Of a stretch of 64,000 bases of DNA, positions 25,401-38,054 are shown in pieces; position 1 is the first letter of the stretch; every line of letters starts with the position of its first letter. The notes under the pieces are model-generated. The model was given only the letters and a program-made list of their open reading frames with translations. It was not told the origin of the DNA and did no database searches. This stretch comes from Promerops cafer (Eukaryota > Chordata > Aves > Passeriformes > Nectariniidae), in NCBI GenBank assembly GCA_013398275.1, contig VZSE01012476.1, forward strand, positions 372,001-436,000. Direction: 5' to 3'. A program made the position numbers and the translations under genes.

Positions 25401-28400
25401 TTCCACCATAATCTGATGGCAATTTGGCAATTTCCTAACTGTGGAAAAACAGGCTTGGCATTTAAAAAGTCTTTCCTACTCAAATAGCTGCCCTAGGAGC
25501 TCTTTAGTGGGCTCAAATTAAGGCAGGTACTGGAAAGAACCTGCAGAAGGAACTGCAGGAACCTGTGGTTTCAAATTTTGCAGTAGGATATTTCTGGCTG
25601 TTGGCAAGACAATGAGGTGTAACTTACCACATGCCTGATTTACAATACCGAATGTGGTGTAGAACAAAGATTTCTGGATAGTACAATCCAGAGTGTAAAG
25701 ATGTCTTTATACTGTACTGTGTTGCATTAATTTGGAACCACAGACACCATAAACAAATGTAGCCAGCTGGCAAGATGTCCCTTCCTGTGGCTGAATTAAT
25801 GCTTAAGCAACTTGCCTTCCCCAATTTCTGAGATGCCAGCAGATTTCTAGGTGAGCTGGGAAAAAAAGCAAAGCTAAGCAAGCTTTATTTGGAAGCTAAA
25901 TGACAAGGGCAGCATCCATATACCAAGTATATGCCTCTGTTTAGAGGCAGTGAACAAAAAATAAAGAAGGGTCCATGCTGGTAACCACCACCAATCAGCC
26001 AAACTAGGGTTGGTATTAGTTGGATTACATTTGATGCTGGCTTTAGCAGAGCCAGTTTTTCAGCAGGACTTTCTCCAGTTCTTCTGAGCAGTTTTTGGTG
26101 GCAGCATGGGTGTACTTCTTTGCCAAAGAGGACAGCAAGCAGGAAGGAGTCAGATCCTGCAATGCTGTGTATTATGTGCAAAACCATTCCCACTGCAGTG
26201 ACATTGTCTGCATTCTCTTGCAGTTCAGACCAGTCCTCCAGCTACTATGAATTTCTCGGCGTGAGCAGCTGTCAGGATGTGCTCCACCTGTACAGACTGC
26301 TGTGGTCCTCCACAGTCCTCAACATCATTGGCTTGTTTCTGGGAATTATCACAGCAGCCATTCTTGGGGCATTTAAAGACATGGTAAGGCTCACAGTTTT
26401 TTGCCTTTTGTGAGGGTTTTCTGCTTGTTGGTATTATCAAATTAGTTAAAACCAAGGAAGTAAAAATGTACAAAGGAGATGCTTTAAATTCTTTTTCCTG
26501 GTGTTTCCTGGGTGTTGTGGGAGTCTGGAATGTTATGAGTCACCACAGAAGGTACCAAGAGTATAACCCAGGTTCTTGTTATTAGCTCCCTTGGAGCAGA
26601 TTAAAATAAAACAACACTGAATGTCACTGCTTTTAAATAAACAATGTAGGGTTTATTACAGAACAATTTAGTTGCGAAGGAAAATGGGTATGGAGCCATT
26701 TTGGTGCTTATTATCTATAGTAATACAACAACATGAAAGCATTGCAATATAAAAGTGCATCACCCAAGTACACACACAAGAGGAAAGAAAGAAAAAGAGA
26801 GAGAAAGGACAGGAGTGTGAGGATCTCACCACACACAAAGAGACAAGACTTGGTGGCTGCACAGTCTTGGTCAAAGTGGTGCTCACTGACCACATCTGTC
26901 TGGTGGTGGAGGAAATCCTGAAGACTTGGTGGAGAGAAATCCCCAGAACAAAAACCTCTATTGGGTCTATATTCACCTCTAGTGAGGTGGGAATGCTCAG
27001 GTACCTCCCACTAGGCAGGGAGCTTGATATATTAATGTGAATTATGGAATGCTTTGGGAGTCCTTAACACCACCTAAGACAACACAGCTGCCCATCCTAG
27101 CAGCAGTTGAGTCAGTTATGTCCCATCAGCAGAGATAAAGACTTTGAGGCCACAAGCAAATGTCCTGAATTCCCTGGTACTTCCCGGAGGGCAGGAGGGA
27201 GACCACCACAGCCCAGTGGTTTGTGCAAGAGAGCACAATTTAGCATGACAAGGGGCACAATCCTCTCCACAGGATCCATCTCCTGTCTCACAGCCCTGTG
27301 CTTCATCATTTTTATCATTCACCCTGTGCCTTACCAGATCAGAAGTTTAGCCATTACACAACTAACAGTTCACCTCCTCCACCTCAACTGAACACCTTGG
27401 GGTCTCAACAAATGGGAGAATGTTTTGAGTCATTGTCCCTTAACAATTCAGCTTCTCTCATGGATTTATACATTTAGGTGAAGCTGTTGCCAGCTGTTCA
27501 CAGCTAAGTGGGTCAAGCCTGGTCAAATACTTGATGAATTGAAGAAAAAAACCGAAATGTGTGAACAAATGCTGGCAATTCACTTAGTGGCATGTTTTTT
27601 TCCCTTCTAATACATCACTGAATGCGTGGGCCTCAGCAGAGAGTCCGAGGATGCAAGTTTGTAGCTAACATGTAAAAGGCAAGTCCTATGTGTGACCGCT
27701 CAGCCTTGTGTAGATCTTTTCCCCAAGAATGAGGATGAATTCTGAAGTACCAGTCAAGTTTTTATTTAAACAGTTGTGTGCTCAGGACACCTCAACATCC
27801 TCTTGTGTTTCACTAAGGAATGCTACTTTCTAACTAGTCCCTGTGCTGTGTTGTGCTGATGTGCACAGCATTCAGAAGAGACCTGTGGTGGGAGGGATTC
27901 TCCAATAAAGTCCCTGATTTGCCTGGACTTACTGACACGTTAAAGGGTGAAGTTGCTGTTTCTGGGATTATCACTGTCAGTGGCCATGTTTGCTAAAGCA
28001 ATGCCTAAAGACCAAGCAAGGGGCCCATGATTTACTAGGCTCTCAGGTGAGTAGTAGAACTAAATGGGCAGAGGCATGGAGATGGAGGTGAAATGCAGGA
28101 ACCAAAGGGAGGTGTGATAGCAGCACAGGTCATCTTAGATCCATGACGTGTCTGGTCACTGTTGCAGAGGAGAAAACTGAATAGAAAGCTGGGTAAAATG
28201 AAAAAACAGAGAGAGAGTAGGGAAGAGAAGGCAAGGGAGATAGCTGAGAGGTACATCAGGACAGGAGAGGGAGCAGATGGACAGGAAGGGGCTGCTCAGA
28301 ACTGGCAGCCAGTGAGCCAAAGACCCAGTCAGACTGGAGGCCATCCAGGCCCAGCTCTGACCACACAGCATTCCTTAGGAAGCATGCCCAGGCTATCTAC

Positions 28401-31400
28401 AACCTGTGTTGGGTGCTTAAAACCGTGCTTAAAATAGAGCAGGGCCATGTGAATTGTTTGAAATTCTCCTTTTTTAAGAGTTGCAACATTTCCTGGAAAT
28501 ATTCCTCTGTCCAGCTTAAGCCAAACAAACACACTGAGCTATCACATGTAAGAAATGCGCAGCTGAGCTCTCCTTTATGTAGGGGACTCCTGCAAGGAAT
28601 TGATGACAGATTGCAGCCAGCCACTGAAGAGTTGCAGCTGCCCAAAGGGAGTAGAAGCAGCTTTCCCATCTTAATTCATCCCCTTCCTGTGAGAGGAGCA
28701 GAAGGGGAACAGAAACAACCACAGTGGGAAATGAGGGGAAGAGCAGCTTGCATGTGGAGAGAAGGCAGCTATCACCTACATTAAGTTTTTGGGAGAGCAC
28801 TGAAGCTTCGTGCCCCTAAATGTTTTCTCCTGCCTTGCAGATGGGTGCGAGTGCAGCTGAGGGAAGTGTACAGAGAGCCAGCCTGAGTCCACCTAACTTG
28901 TGTTACTCAAAACTAAGCTTACATGAGATTTGGGCTGATGCTTTGATACAGCTCTGTGCTTTGCAGGGCCACCACTGCACTGCTCGTGAGGAACACCAAG
29001 CCAAGAAGATGTTCCTGGGAGAAATGTAGTCTCCATGATCTGGCACATTCCCTTGCTGGGAGGCAGAGCCTGGATCATGGTCTGGGTCCTCTGACTGGGT
29101 GACATAAAACCATGGAGGGAAATCACAGCAGCAGTGGATGTGCAGCTTGACCCCAAGCTTAGCTGGAGTGAGTCTGTCAGGGCTCCAGCCAAAAACCTCA
29201 TCTGAATAAGCTGTTCAATGTCTCCACTGAGTGTGAGCAGAAAAAGATGAGTTTGTGTCAGTCACCTCAGCTGTGCTTGTGAAAGTCTTACGAAAGCAGC
29301 AATCCAAAATGCTCCTTGCTCCTGCCTGTGCTTTTCCAGGGTTCTTTTGAGTTAGTACCAGAAATAATTTGCTAATCTGATGCTCCCTTTCCTTACAAAA
29401 GGAGTAACTCCTGGGGGAAGACAGGGGCCAAGAAAACATCAAGTACAAGAGGAAAAGAAAGGGGCATGGGACTGAAATAAAAAGAGCAAAAAAACCCCAT
29501 TAAAATATGTGAGAGAACTGTTTACTTTGCTTTAAGATGTCACCTTCTCACATAAATGCTCACTGGCATTTTGCAGGGAGAACTGCAAAGCCCCCTGAAA
29601 TGCCTCACAGCATTGCTTTGGGATTCACTTCCAGAAAACACAAGGCCAGGCTGACTAGTCAAACAAAAAAACATCATGTTTATCTCTGGGGAATGCTGGC
29701 AGCCAAACCATGTTACAAAGGGGAGAGTTTGCAAAACAGTGCCCTTTCCTTTGAACCCATCGTATTTCCTGGACAGAAAAAAAAGTGTTGTTTTGGTCGT
29801 TTCGCCTTTTCTTTCTTGTGACAAATTCCCTGCAGACCCTGGCATGCTCCCTGTGGTTTTGCTGCCTGCCTGAGGGCTGTGCTGGCTCAGTGGGAAATAT
29901 TTCATTTTCTCCTGGCCCCCAAGGTATCAGCTCAGTGGCTGCTGTGTCACCCATGGGGCTGCCCCCTGTGATCTGCAGGATGCTGTGGGAGCTGCAGTGG
30001 TTACAACAGGAACCTTCCTTTTAAGATCTACAGCATGCTTGGATAGAGGACATGGAGGTAGTTTAACCTTAAAGTCACCTCTAACAAAAAAGCAGATCAA
30101 GAAATTATATCAATAGATGTAGCCGAAGTACCCAAAATGATAGCACATTATTATTATTATTATTTTTTACAGAAGTTGCCAGTAAGGAATTAAGTGGAAA
30201 AATTCATTTGCTGATGATGAGTTAATCTACTAACTGCCTTCCCTGTGCTGGTATTCATTTGATGACTTCTGGATGTTTTTCTGACACACCTTGCCAAGGA
30301 ATCTGCCTGCCCTTAGTTTAGGGCTGCATTAATCTGAACTACTGATAGTCCTGAGGGGAGAATGGGGGGCTGGGAAGGGGATGCCTTTTAAATTTTTTTT
30401 AATTAGTCGCTTTCTTGCAGTCCTTGAAGGAATCTGAACAGATTAAACAGCATTGCTTTATCCCCTCTCCTTTTTCCTCACCCTGCTCTAAAAAGGAAAG
30501 CAAAACTAACCCCTAATTACTGAGCTACTTGCCATGGGTTTATGTCTTACCACTCCTGCGACTAAAGGTGCAGTCTGATGTGAAAGGTGGCTGGAGGTCA
30601 GACATAAATGCTCTGGCAGGTCTGTGTGAGGCCAGTGAGCTGACACTATTAGCACTCCCTGGCTAGTTCATAGCTCTTTATCTCTTTGACTTGGGTGTTG
30701 GTGCAGTTTAGAATGTCTCAACCTACCCATGTATTTTAGGTGAGTAATTTAACACAGGGTAATTACTGGAATACTTGATAAAAGCATCCAACCAGCTCCA
30801 GTAACCCCAAATTGTTGCTGGCCCTGGGCTGAGACCAGATAGCCTGATAATAAGATGCTTTGAATTAGTAGATGTGGCGTGGATGACTCTCCAGATTTGT
30901 CTTCTAGGACTGTTGAGATGTTCACTGATTAGAGAGCATTGCTCTGTGGGTGGATGGAATGTGAGAGGACTCAGAGAGGCTCCCAAGAGAAGAAGCCAAA
31001 GGGGGTCAAACAGCAGCACCCAAAGAGACCCACACCAGAAAGTTGGTGACAAATGCAGAACAGGCATCTATATTTCACATCTGTGGGTAATGCAAGTGTT
31101 TCTTGACTCATTTATGTCAGAGGGATCTGATTTTATCCCCTCTGTGAGGGAGGAAGGGCACACTCTGGGGCTGCGGCACTGGCCCCAAACCTTTGGGTCT
31201 GGAGCAAGCAGGTTACCTGCTCCTCCCTACTCCTGAGGCAGTGTCTTTTCATCTCTCCCCACCATATCCACCCAGCAGGGCAGGTAGAAAGGTGGACAAC
31301 TTGCAGATGAGAGTGTTTTGAGGAGGCTGCCTTGAGGAAGGTGCCTTGAAGATGACAGACTTGCCTTCTCCCATGAAATAAGCTCCCTGCCTTTGATGCC

Positions 31401-34400
31401 AACCTTTCTCCATGCCAGCTCCTGAAATGCCAAATTTCTCCAGGAAACTAAGGCCTAGATTTTTCAATAATCTTATGTGGTACATCAGTGACCTATATTA
31501 TGTTTTCCATGTACAAGCACAATTAATATACCTCTTTCTCAATCACAGAGAGATCTCACACTGTCTCCAGAGGATGCAGTGGTTTATATCTTCCACTGAT
31601 AAATTTGAAAGGAAATTAAAAAAAAATCCTGGCTGCTGCTCTCAGCATTTGTCTGGCAACTACCATATTTTATTATTTCAGTGAAAAGAAAATTCCATGC
31701 TCTCATGTGGAGGAATCTGCTAACAAAAACAAAGGAAATAAAAGAAACCACTGGATTTATCTCATGAAAATGTTTCACAAAGCTCTGTTGCTCTGCTGCC
31801 CTTCACAAATTGATATATAGCAGAGAGTTTTAGGGTTTAACACAAACCCTCTTTCACATTTAGCTTTTGTTCTTTTTTCTTGACCAAGATTTTTTAGCTG
31901 GTTTAATGTGAGCTATTACTTCTTCCTGCAAACTTCATTTTGCATTGTAATTAAAAGACATGCCAATAAAGGCATGAGAGAAGGATTTCCTGCAGTAGGA
32001 ATGAGGTAAGCACATTGAGAGTGATGCTGGAAAGCCAGCAGCAACTCCATTTCCCAAGTGAAAGTGAGCTGAGAAAGAGGAGCAACTGGTCTGGAAAGGG
32101 AGATATAGGTAAATCTGTGTAGGAAAGCAGAGAATAAAGACTTGAAGGCATCAGGTAGTTGCTATTGGAAGGAGTCTGCAGCAAATGGTGAAGGACTTGG
32201 TGTTTGGTGCTGGATGAATAAGAAGAGGTAGCCAAAGCTGTATGCTGTGCTCTTCAGGGTGTCTCAGATCTGGAGTCTTGCCAGTGCTTCTGTAACTGTT
32301 GCTAGGGAAGCACCAGCAGCCTTTTTCCAAGGAAAGATTAAAATAGCTGTGTATTTTTACTCAGAAAATTCATTCCGGATACACCCTCCTCTCATTCTGT
32401 CTGCTCCTTGGTTTTTTGTACTACTGGTATTCTGTTGGAAAATAGAAAGTTGTTAAATTGTCTTGTTGCTTGTGTTAGGAGCAGTTCCTGCTCCAGCCCC
32501 TCTGTGTTGTACTGATATATTGTTGTCTTCTGTGCTCAACAGGTACCTCTGTCCCAAATTGCTTTCAGTGCTGCGCCTCCTCCTCAGATCCTGTACAATC
32601 CTGCCCAGCAGATCCTGACATACGCTGGGTTCTGTCCTTCCACGGCAACAATTTCCACATATCCATCCTACCCATTGCCTCTTCAGGTACAGTACAAAAC
32701 CACATCCTTCTCACGCCATCAGAAAGGCATAAGCTGCTACTCAGTACAAACTTTGCAGAGGTAGGTCTCAGGTGGATCCCAGCTCCCAGGTTTGTCTGTG
32801 GGACGACTTAGGCTGTGCCTAGTTTTCTGATCTGTTCTCAGACCTCAGGCTTTCTCTGGCTGTCCTCTGGACTCTTACCTGCTGATGAGGTAAGAGTAGC
32901 CAAGAGTAGAGAGAGTAGAGAATCACATGAAATTAAGCTGAAAAGATTCATGTAAGTAGTCATAAGGATCCATTGTGACTGTTCAGTCCTGTGCCCACTG
33001 AGAAACAGAAATACATTGCATTTACCCCAAATCCTTATTTGCACTCCAAAATAAACACCATTTCCCTAGATTTCTACTTCTTCAAATGTGTTCATTTATC
33101 TTCCTTCCCCTTCAGAACATTCAGAGGCAGACACCACCAGCTGTCCCCAAGTCAGGAGAGGTTAGTAAGAAACACTGGAATCCACTGGGATGGTTTGTAA
33201 GAAACACTGGGAAAACTTAACTCTATTCCTTGGAAAAAAAATAAAAGCAAGCCACCTCCCTGTATGTATGAACTCATTATACTGCAGTTTGGAGAGAAGC
33301 AATTTCTGCATCAGTACATGAATTTTAAAAAATCATAATAAACTTATTCAAAGGTACAAATCATGAATAATGGAAGCAGGAATGATTAGGAACACCCAGA
33401 AGCTTAACTGTCATCTGCTTCCATTGCTTGAGAGCTCTGGGCTGAATCCATAGGGCTTCAGGTCTGAGGTCTTCATGTTCCACCTAAGTGCTTCAAGCTG
33501 CTGGATTCAGACCTTCACAAGCCCTGCTCAGATGGCTGTAGTCCTTAATCCCAGTCTGGGTCTGGGATTCATCTGACTGAGCACAGGGGCTGTTGGCATG
33601 TAGGGATCTAGTACTGCCTGATAATGCTGCTACTCTGAGAGGGTCCAGGTTCAGGTCCCATTGTCCACGGGTCACATCTATGTGGACATCTGGGATATCC
33701 CATGGCATCCCAAAAGGGCTGGACACTTAGATGTGGGAAACTGAATTAAGTTTTAGCTATCTACAGAGTAGACGACTCTGCCTGAGCGGGTCTGTCCTTT
33801 AGAGTCACCAGTGGATAATCTCAGGTTAAAGATATATGACATTCACTCCTGGTCCTCTGCTGAATCCAGTATCTCACTGAATAAATGCTTTCCAGAGAGG
33901 CAAAGTCTATAGAAGAAATCAGCCATATGACAAAAAGAAATGGTGATAGCAGGAACGTATTTTGAAATGATGTAACCAGCATTTGTTTTGTTTACTGTGA
34001 CATGTGCCAGCAAAATAATACATCCCTTACTGGTACAGTTCAGCCACAACTAGTCTGGGTAACAGGCCTGCCAGCTGGGCAGGTAATGGTCCTGATTGGT
34101 GATGATGTCTTCACCTGGTGGTGATGACAGCACTTATGGGTTGTACCAGCTACTCCTGCTAGAGAAGAACTCACTGCAGGAACAATTCCAGGCAAACAGA
34201 TGGAAGGGGGTTGCAGGTTGAGAGGGGAGGGAAGCAACAACTCCAAAATAAACAAAACCCCAAGCCAACCCAGTCACAACAACTAGGTTTGGAGGTGATG
34301 TATCTAGCAGGTCTGTCAGTATACCTGCACTGCCTCAGAGAGTTAAAGGGCATAAATGAGCCTTCCTGTTGGGATGTCCCCATTCTCACTCACTCAGTCA

Positions 34401-35618
34401 CCGTGTGGTACAAATGCAGGACAACATTCTCCTTGCCAGGAGGGTTTGACCCAGGGCCCTGCTCACATGGAGTCCCATGGAGGAAGCAAACATCTTGGCA
34501 TGGGGTCTGCCAGCCCTGGACAGCTCTGAGATGCCATTGTCCAAGGGCCAGCCTTGGCCCTGGTCTTCTAGATTGTGGCTATTAATTTTTTTAGCATCAG
34601 GGAACATCACTTGCCCAGATTTTTCATTTCCCTTGAAAAAGATCCATTATTTCTTCATCTTGTTTTTAAATTCCAGGCACTTTAAGTTCACTTAAAGTCT
34701 GAACCTGAGGGGGGCTGAGCCCAAGGCTTCAGTTGAAGCCCATAGACTGGCATGTGCTGGTGTATGAGAGGAGGACTAAAATCCTCACCCTCTCGAAATC
34801 AGTGACAAAACTTGGTTTAAAGCAGTAATAGAATTTTATCCTATTATTCCCTACATGCATTCTTTTGTTTTAGTGAACCCTGCTTGTTCCTGAAGATGTT
34901 CCCAAGCTTTATTTTTTTTTTTGTGCCTTCTTCAGCCAAAGCCCCATCATAGCTGACTGTCAAAGGGGGAGACACGTGCCTACCTGTAAAATTTTCTCTT
35001 GAGAGGAATCTGCATTTGGCAAAGAAATAAGACCTTGCATTTATGCAAGTATTATAACTGAGATTAATTACATCTGAGGTAATTTAAATTTCACAGTGAT
35101 GCCTGGAAAGGAGCAGCTAACACATAACCCAATCAGTCAGTCAGGTGCTGTGCCTCACCCAGGAAGCCAAGCATCTTTTCCTGCAGAAATTCCTGTTCTG
35201 CTCTATTGCCTAGCTGTCTGCACAATGTCTATTAAAAATGACTTGGGCTACAGATGGAATCTGTCTTGTTTCACTAGACACCATCATTGCTACACTTAAG
35301 CAGGTGCTTTAGAACTAAAGTTAATCTTGTGCTGCAATGCATGAGAAATTTAATCATTGGGCTTATTACGTAACACATAGCAAACAACACAAAACTGCAA
35401 TGGGGTTGAGATCCTTTACTGAAGAAGTTATTTTTCTTTATCTGATACAGCCTGCCAGCAATTTTCCAGGAACATCATCTACTGACATTTCTTTATCAGA
35501 AGAAACTCAGCCACCATCTCAGTCCAGCTCCAGCTATGGTCTTCCCCCAAATGCTCCAGCCCTCTATACACCAACTTACTGCTTGCCTGGAGAAAAGCCT
35601 CCCCCATATGCACCATAG
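19352..35618 (+). CDS. TMEM255B: TMEM255B (FAM70B), 3' part, five coding exons
   Basis: Seen: five exons with GT/AG borders (19352-19432, 23331-23416, 26224-26383, 32543-32686, 35451-35618) join in one frame to give 212 residues and a TAG stop. Order of parts: a segment beginning EPRPL, a cysteine-rich loop with CYCC, a hydrophobic helix (LLWSSTVLNIIGLFLGIIT), then a Pro/Ser/Tyr-rich tail ending KPPPYAP. Known: TMEM255A/B are four-pass membrane proteins of unclear function, about 326 residues in human TMEM255B. The part here matches roughly residues 115-326. The choice of B over A rests on the neighbouring GAS6, which is also beside TMEM255B in human, and on the tail sequence. Missing: about 114 N-terminal residues with three membrane segments, for which I found no exon between 1 and 19351. 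No promoter is visible. Confidence 0.93.
19433..23330 (+). other. TMEM255B: TMEM255B intron (3.9 kb)
   Basis: No nested gene seen. It holds the 20-base T run near its 3' end. Confidence 0.75.
23236..23255 (+). repeat. Poly(T) tract, 20 bases
   Basis: Uninterrupted T run that ends 75 bases before the TMEM255B exon at 23331. Confidence 0.9.
23331..23416 (+). CDS. TMEM255B: TMEM255B coding exon, cysteine-rich loop
   Basis: An 86-base exon (28 codons plus 2 bases) after TTTTTGGCAG and before GTAAGT, a strong donor. It encodes VTCHTLNSKCQLKVKSN followed by TCYCCDLYNCE. It contains six cysteines, including the CYCC cluster, which fits a disulfide-bonded extracellular loop (inference). The last two bases (AA) join T of the next exon to make Asn. 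Confidence 0.93.
23752..24028 (-). mobile_element. CR1 LINE, 3' end, antisense, in TMEM255B intron
   Basis: Starts TCATAGAATCACAGAATGAT and continues with GGAAGGGACCTTCAAGACCA and TGGGCAATCTGTTCCAGTGT, a standard antisense CR1 3' end of about 277 bases. It is followed by an imperfect ATCTTAC/ACATGAT-rich tract to about 24085. Confidence 0.92.
26224..26383 (+). CDS. TMEM255B: TMEM255B coding exon, membrane segment 4
   Basis: A 160-base exon (1 base plus 53 codons) after CTCTTGCAG, with donor GTAAGG at 26384. It encodes the end of the loop (SDQSSSYYEFLGVSSCQDVL) and the hydrophobic stretch LLWSSTVLNIIGLFLGIIT with the following AAILGAF, which is membrane segment 4. It ends at FKDM. This is the best conserved part of the family. 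Confidence 0.95.
26510..27420. repeat. Possible LTR-like repeat in TMEM255B intron
   Basis: A stretch with AATAAACAATGTAGGGTTTA, a purine-rich tract (26774-26815) and structured non-coding sequence that resembles an antisense retroviral LTR in style. I could not match it to a known family or find clean TG...CA edges or a target-site duplication. Tentative only. Confidence 0.25.
30148..30168 (+). repeat. (ATT)n simple repeat
   Basis: About six ATT/TTA units merging into a T run. Confidence 0.8.
32543..32686 (+). CDS. TMEM255B: TMEM255B coding exon, start of the cytoplasmic tail
   Basis: A 144-base exon of 48 codons, phase 0 at both ends, after CTCAACAG and before GTACAG. It encodes VPLSQIAFSAAPPPQ, then ILYNPAQQILTYAGF, then a Ser/Thr/Tyr/Pro-rich stretch ending YPLPLQ. 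The YNPAQQIL block is typical of the family and lies just after membrane segment 4. Confidence 0.93.
32687..35450 (+). other. TMEM255B: TMEM255B last intron (2.8 kb)
   Basis: No nested gene or clear repeat seen. GTAAGAAACACTGG occurs twice near 33170 and 33200. Confidence 0.75.
35451..35618 (+). CDS. TMEM255B: TMEM255B last coding exon with stop
   Basis: A 168-base exon (55 codons plus TAG at 35616-35618) after a pyrimidine tract and TGATACAG. It encodes a Ser/Pro-rich tail and the terminal block YTPTYCLPGEKPPPYAP. The end contains PPPY, a PPxY motif of the kind bound by WW domains, for example in NEDD4-family ubiquitin ligases. That partner is inference from the motif only. Confidence 0.95.
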   Translation, partial: PASNFPGTSSTDISLSEETQPPSQSSSSYGLPPNAPALYTPTYCLPGEKPPPYAP

Positions 35619-36084
35619 AACAAAGAATTTATTTTAGTAGCTGGTAGGCTTTTATTTTGTTCTAAAGAAACCTCTGGAAACTGTGCTCTGTAGGCACTAG
35701 ACTTCCCAAAGGAACCCAGCACAGAAGTGTGTTACTGCCACTCTTCTTTTACCCACATCTCCCTGTGAGCAGGGCAGAGCCCTGAAACTGTAAGGGCAGG
35801 CACATCGCCACTCAGTGTGCCTGCAGTCAGATGTAGTAGAACTTTCTGGCTACTGTAAGCATGGGATGTTTCCCTCTCAGTACACTGCAGAATAGATTTT
35901 CTTCAAGAGGAAAAATGAAGAAAATGCTCCGGATATGTGTTCTGCTTTCATAAACCAATATCGAGGGGTTTTAGCCTGTGTTGTCTGGGTGGGTAGCCAG
36001 GAGCTCTCAGAGTCAATCATTTTGGGTAGCAAGAGTTGGTTTGCTTGTAGTGTTTAATAACTCTTATGGTGAAAGTGCTGTACC

Positions 36085-36090
36085 AATAAA
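36085..36090 (+). terminator. TMEM255B: Poly(A) signal AATAAA, proximal
   Basis: Canonical AATAAA about 470 bases after the TMEM255B stop. It is followed within 25 bases by a second copy and then by T/GT-rich sequence, which suits cleavage near 36.1 kb. Confidence 0.6.
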
Positions 36091-36108
36091 GTGTGGCAAT
36101 TATTTTAC

Positions 36109-36114
36109 AATAAA
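36109..36114 (+). terminator. TMEM255B: Poly(A) signal AATAAA, distal
   Basis: Second AATAAA, followed by a TGTGTATATT element as expected for a downstream GU-rich region. It is probably the main cleavage signal of TMEM255B. Confidence 0.6.
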
Positions 36115-36497
36115 GTTCACTGTGTATATTTATACTGTACCTAAGGCTGTGTATATTTGGAAGGAAAGGAAAACAAAAGAACAGAGGAAGAAATACCCTA
36201 CCAAATAGTTTACCAAGTTTCAGATAGAAAGGCTAATTCTATTGGGGCTGTTTTAGCTGAACTTTGTGCCAGTCTAGTCTGCATAGTAAAATGTCACGTT
36301 AATGCACTAAAAATACCATTTCCAGACGTGTATTTTAGGCTACACTTTAGTGTCCATATTAATTCCTTTCGAGTCAAAAGAGCACCACAACCAAAACCCT
36401 TTTAGGTTAAATTCCTCTTATTTATTTTTAAATTAATCCAAGACCCGATGCAAGCATTTTACAATGAGTGAAACAATGAATGAAGAGGCCTGATTCC

Positions 36498-36517
36498 TTT
36501 ATTTATTTATTTATTTT
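36498..36517 (+). repeat. (TTTA)n simple repeat
   Basis: Four to five TTTA units beyond the TMEM255B 3' end. Confidence 0.8.
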
Positions 36518-38054
36518 CTCCAAAGGCTAAACAGCAATACCTTTGGCAGTGCCATTGACAGGAAAAAAGCCATGTCCCTGTTGTCTGCACCCTGCCACCT
36601 CACCGTGCACATTAACTGGGATTCCTTTTGCACAGCTGCCATATTTTGGGACAGGAGTGCTTATAACCAGCTTGAAAACCCTTTTAAATGCTGCATCCCT
36701 TCAGTGCATTTTGCTTCTGCAGGAAGGGTGTCGGTGCTGCTTGCTCCATAGGTCTTACAGTCTACACAGCAATGAAGCTCTAGAAATTTCCTGAAATGCC
36801 AAAGAGTAAAACAGGGAACAGAAGGTATTTCTCATTAACATTTTAAGCAGCTGCTCTGTATTATGAAGATACTGAAAAAAACTATATAAACAAAACCAGC
36901 TTACTTGACAGTTTCCTTTGAAAGTTAGTGACACCATCAGACCTGCTTAAAATGGAAAAAAGAGTGATCATCCTTTTGCCTAATACTTTGCAACTTTCAA
37001 GAAATATCTGTTAATTCATGTGTTTTACCTCTATGTATAAAAGCAGATTCAGTACTGATACACATAAGAAGAGAGATTAATTTATATGGACCATAAAAGC
37101 CACCTTTTGTTCAATTAAGGTTTTTCTGAGATGCAAAGTTTTAGGCCAGTGATCAGTGATGAGGTGCCTTATTTGACCACTGGTTTTGTTTTAAACATTA
37201 ATTTAATGCATCCAAAATGCTTAGTTCTTGTGCAAATACATGCTGTGAAAAGCACAGTGCCTCTGATTATGAAGTAAGTGAAGCTACACATTTACTTCTT
37301 TTTACTTGCTGTGAATACTACCAGGGGAACCACCTGGGTTCATTTTGAGGACTCAAAGTCCAGAACAGACTTGATCCCTTAGGGCTGAGCACCCAGACTA
37401 ACTGAACACGGATGAAATCAATGTTTCTCTTGGGCTGAAGCAAGTGACTGAGAAGGAATGAAGGAATGCTTATTGCAGCTACCTCTTCCTCCAGTATGGT
37501 AACTGTGGTAGGGTATTTAAAAAATTCACCTTTATACCTCCCCCACCCCCTGCCTCTTCTGTCGTTCTCCAGACTGAGAAATTCTAAGTTTCTTTTCTAA
37601 ACCACATTTTGAGTCATGGTGCACTGTGGTCTATGCAAAATATCTACACATATATGCACACATATGCAAAGTTCGGGAGCAATTTCTGCTCTGAATTAGA
37701 AAATTAAATGCTCTTGCACACGTGACATTTAGTATGGAACTGCAGAGTACCATAATCTACCACAGGATTCACATTTCCAGGACCCAAAATAATTCTGGCC
37801 TCATAAATAGTGTCACATTAACACAAAGGTCAGACATGTTTGTGATTCATTTATGCCACATGGTAGTTTTTTTGGAACTACCACAGAGATTTTACAAAAA
37901 TACCAGACATTAAACTATTTTGCTAGTATGTTTCACTTGAAAAGAACAAAGTAAAACAGGGCTTGTTTCATCTTCTTGGTTTAAAAATAGGTGTCTTCCG
38001 AGTCTGTATTTTTTTTTAAGTGGAGTTACTCCAAGTTTAAAAGATGGGAGATTT

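Larger units (their letters stand above)
26384..32542 (+). other. TMEM255B: TMEM255B intron (6.2 kb)
   Basis: The longest visible TMEM255B intron. It holds the possible LTR-like stretch at 26.5-27.4 kb, a purine-rich patch near 28.2 kb and the ATT array. Many short open frames on both strands look like chance. Confidence 0.75.
35619..36135 (+). other. TMEM255B: TMEM255B 3' UTR (estimated end)
   Basis: Sequence from the stop codon to shortly after two poly(A) signals. There is no open frame of note. The end at about 36135 is an estimate, placed in the GT/T-rich stretch after the second signal. Confidence 0.65.
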
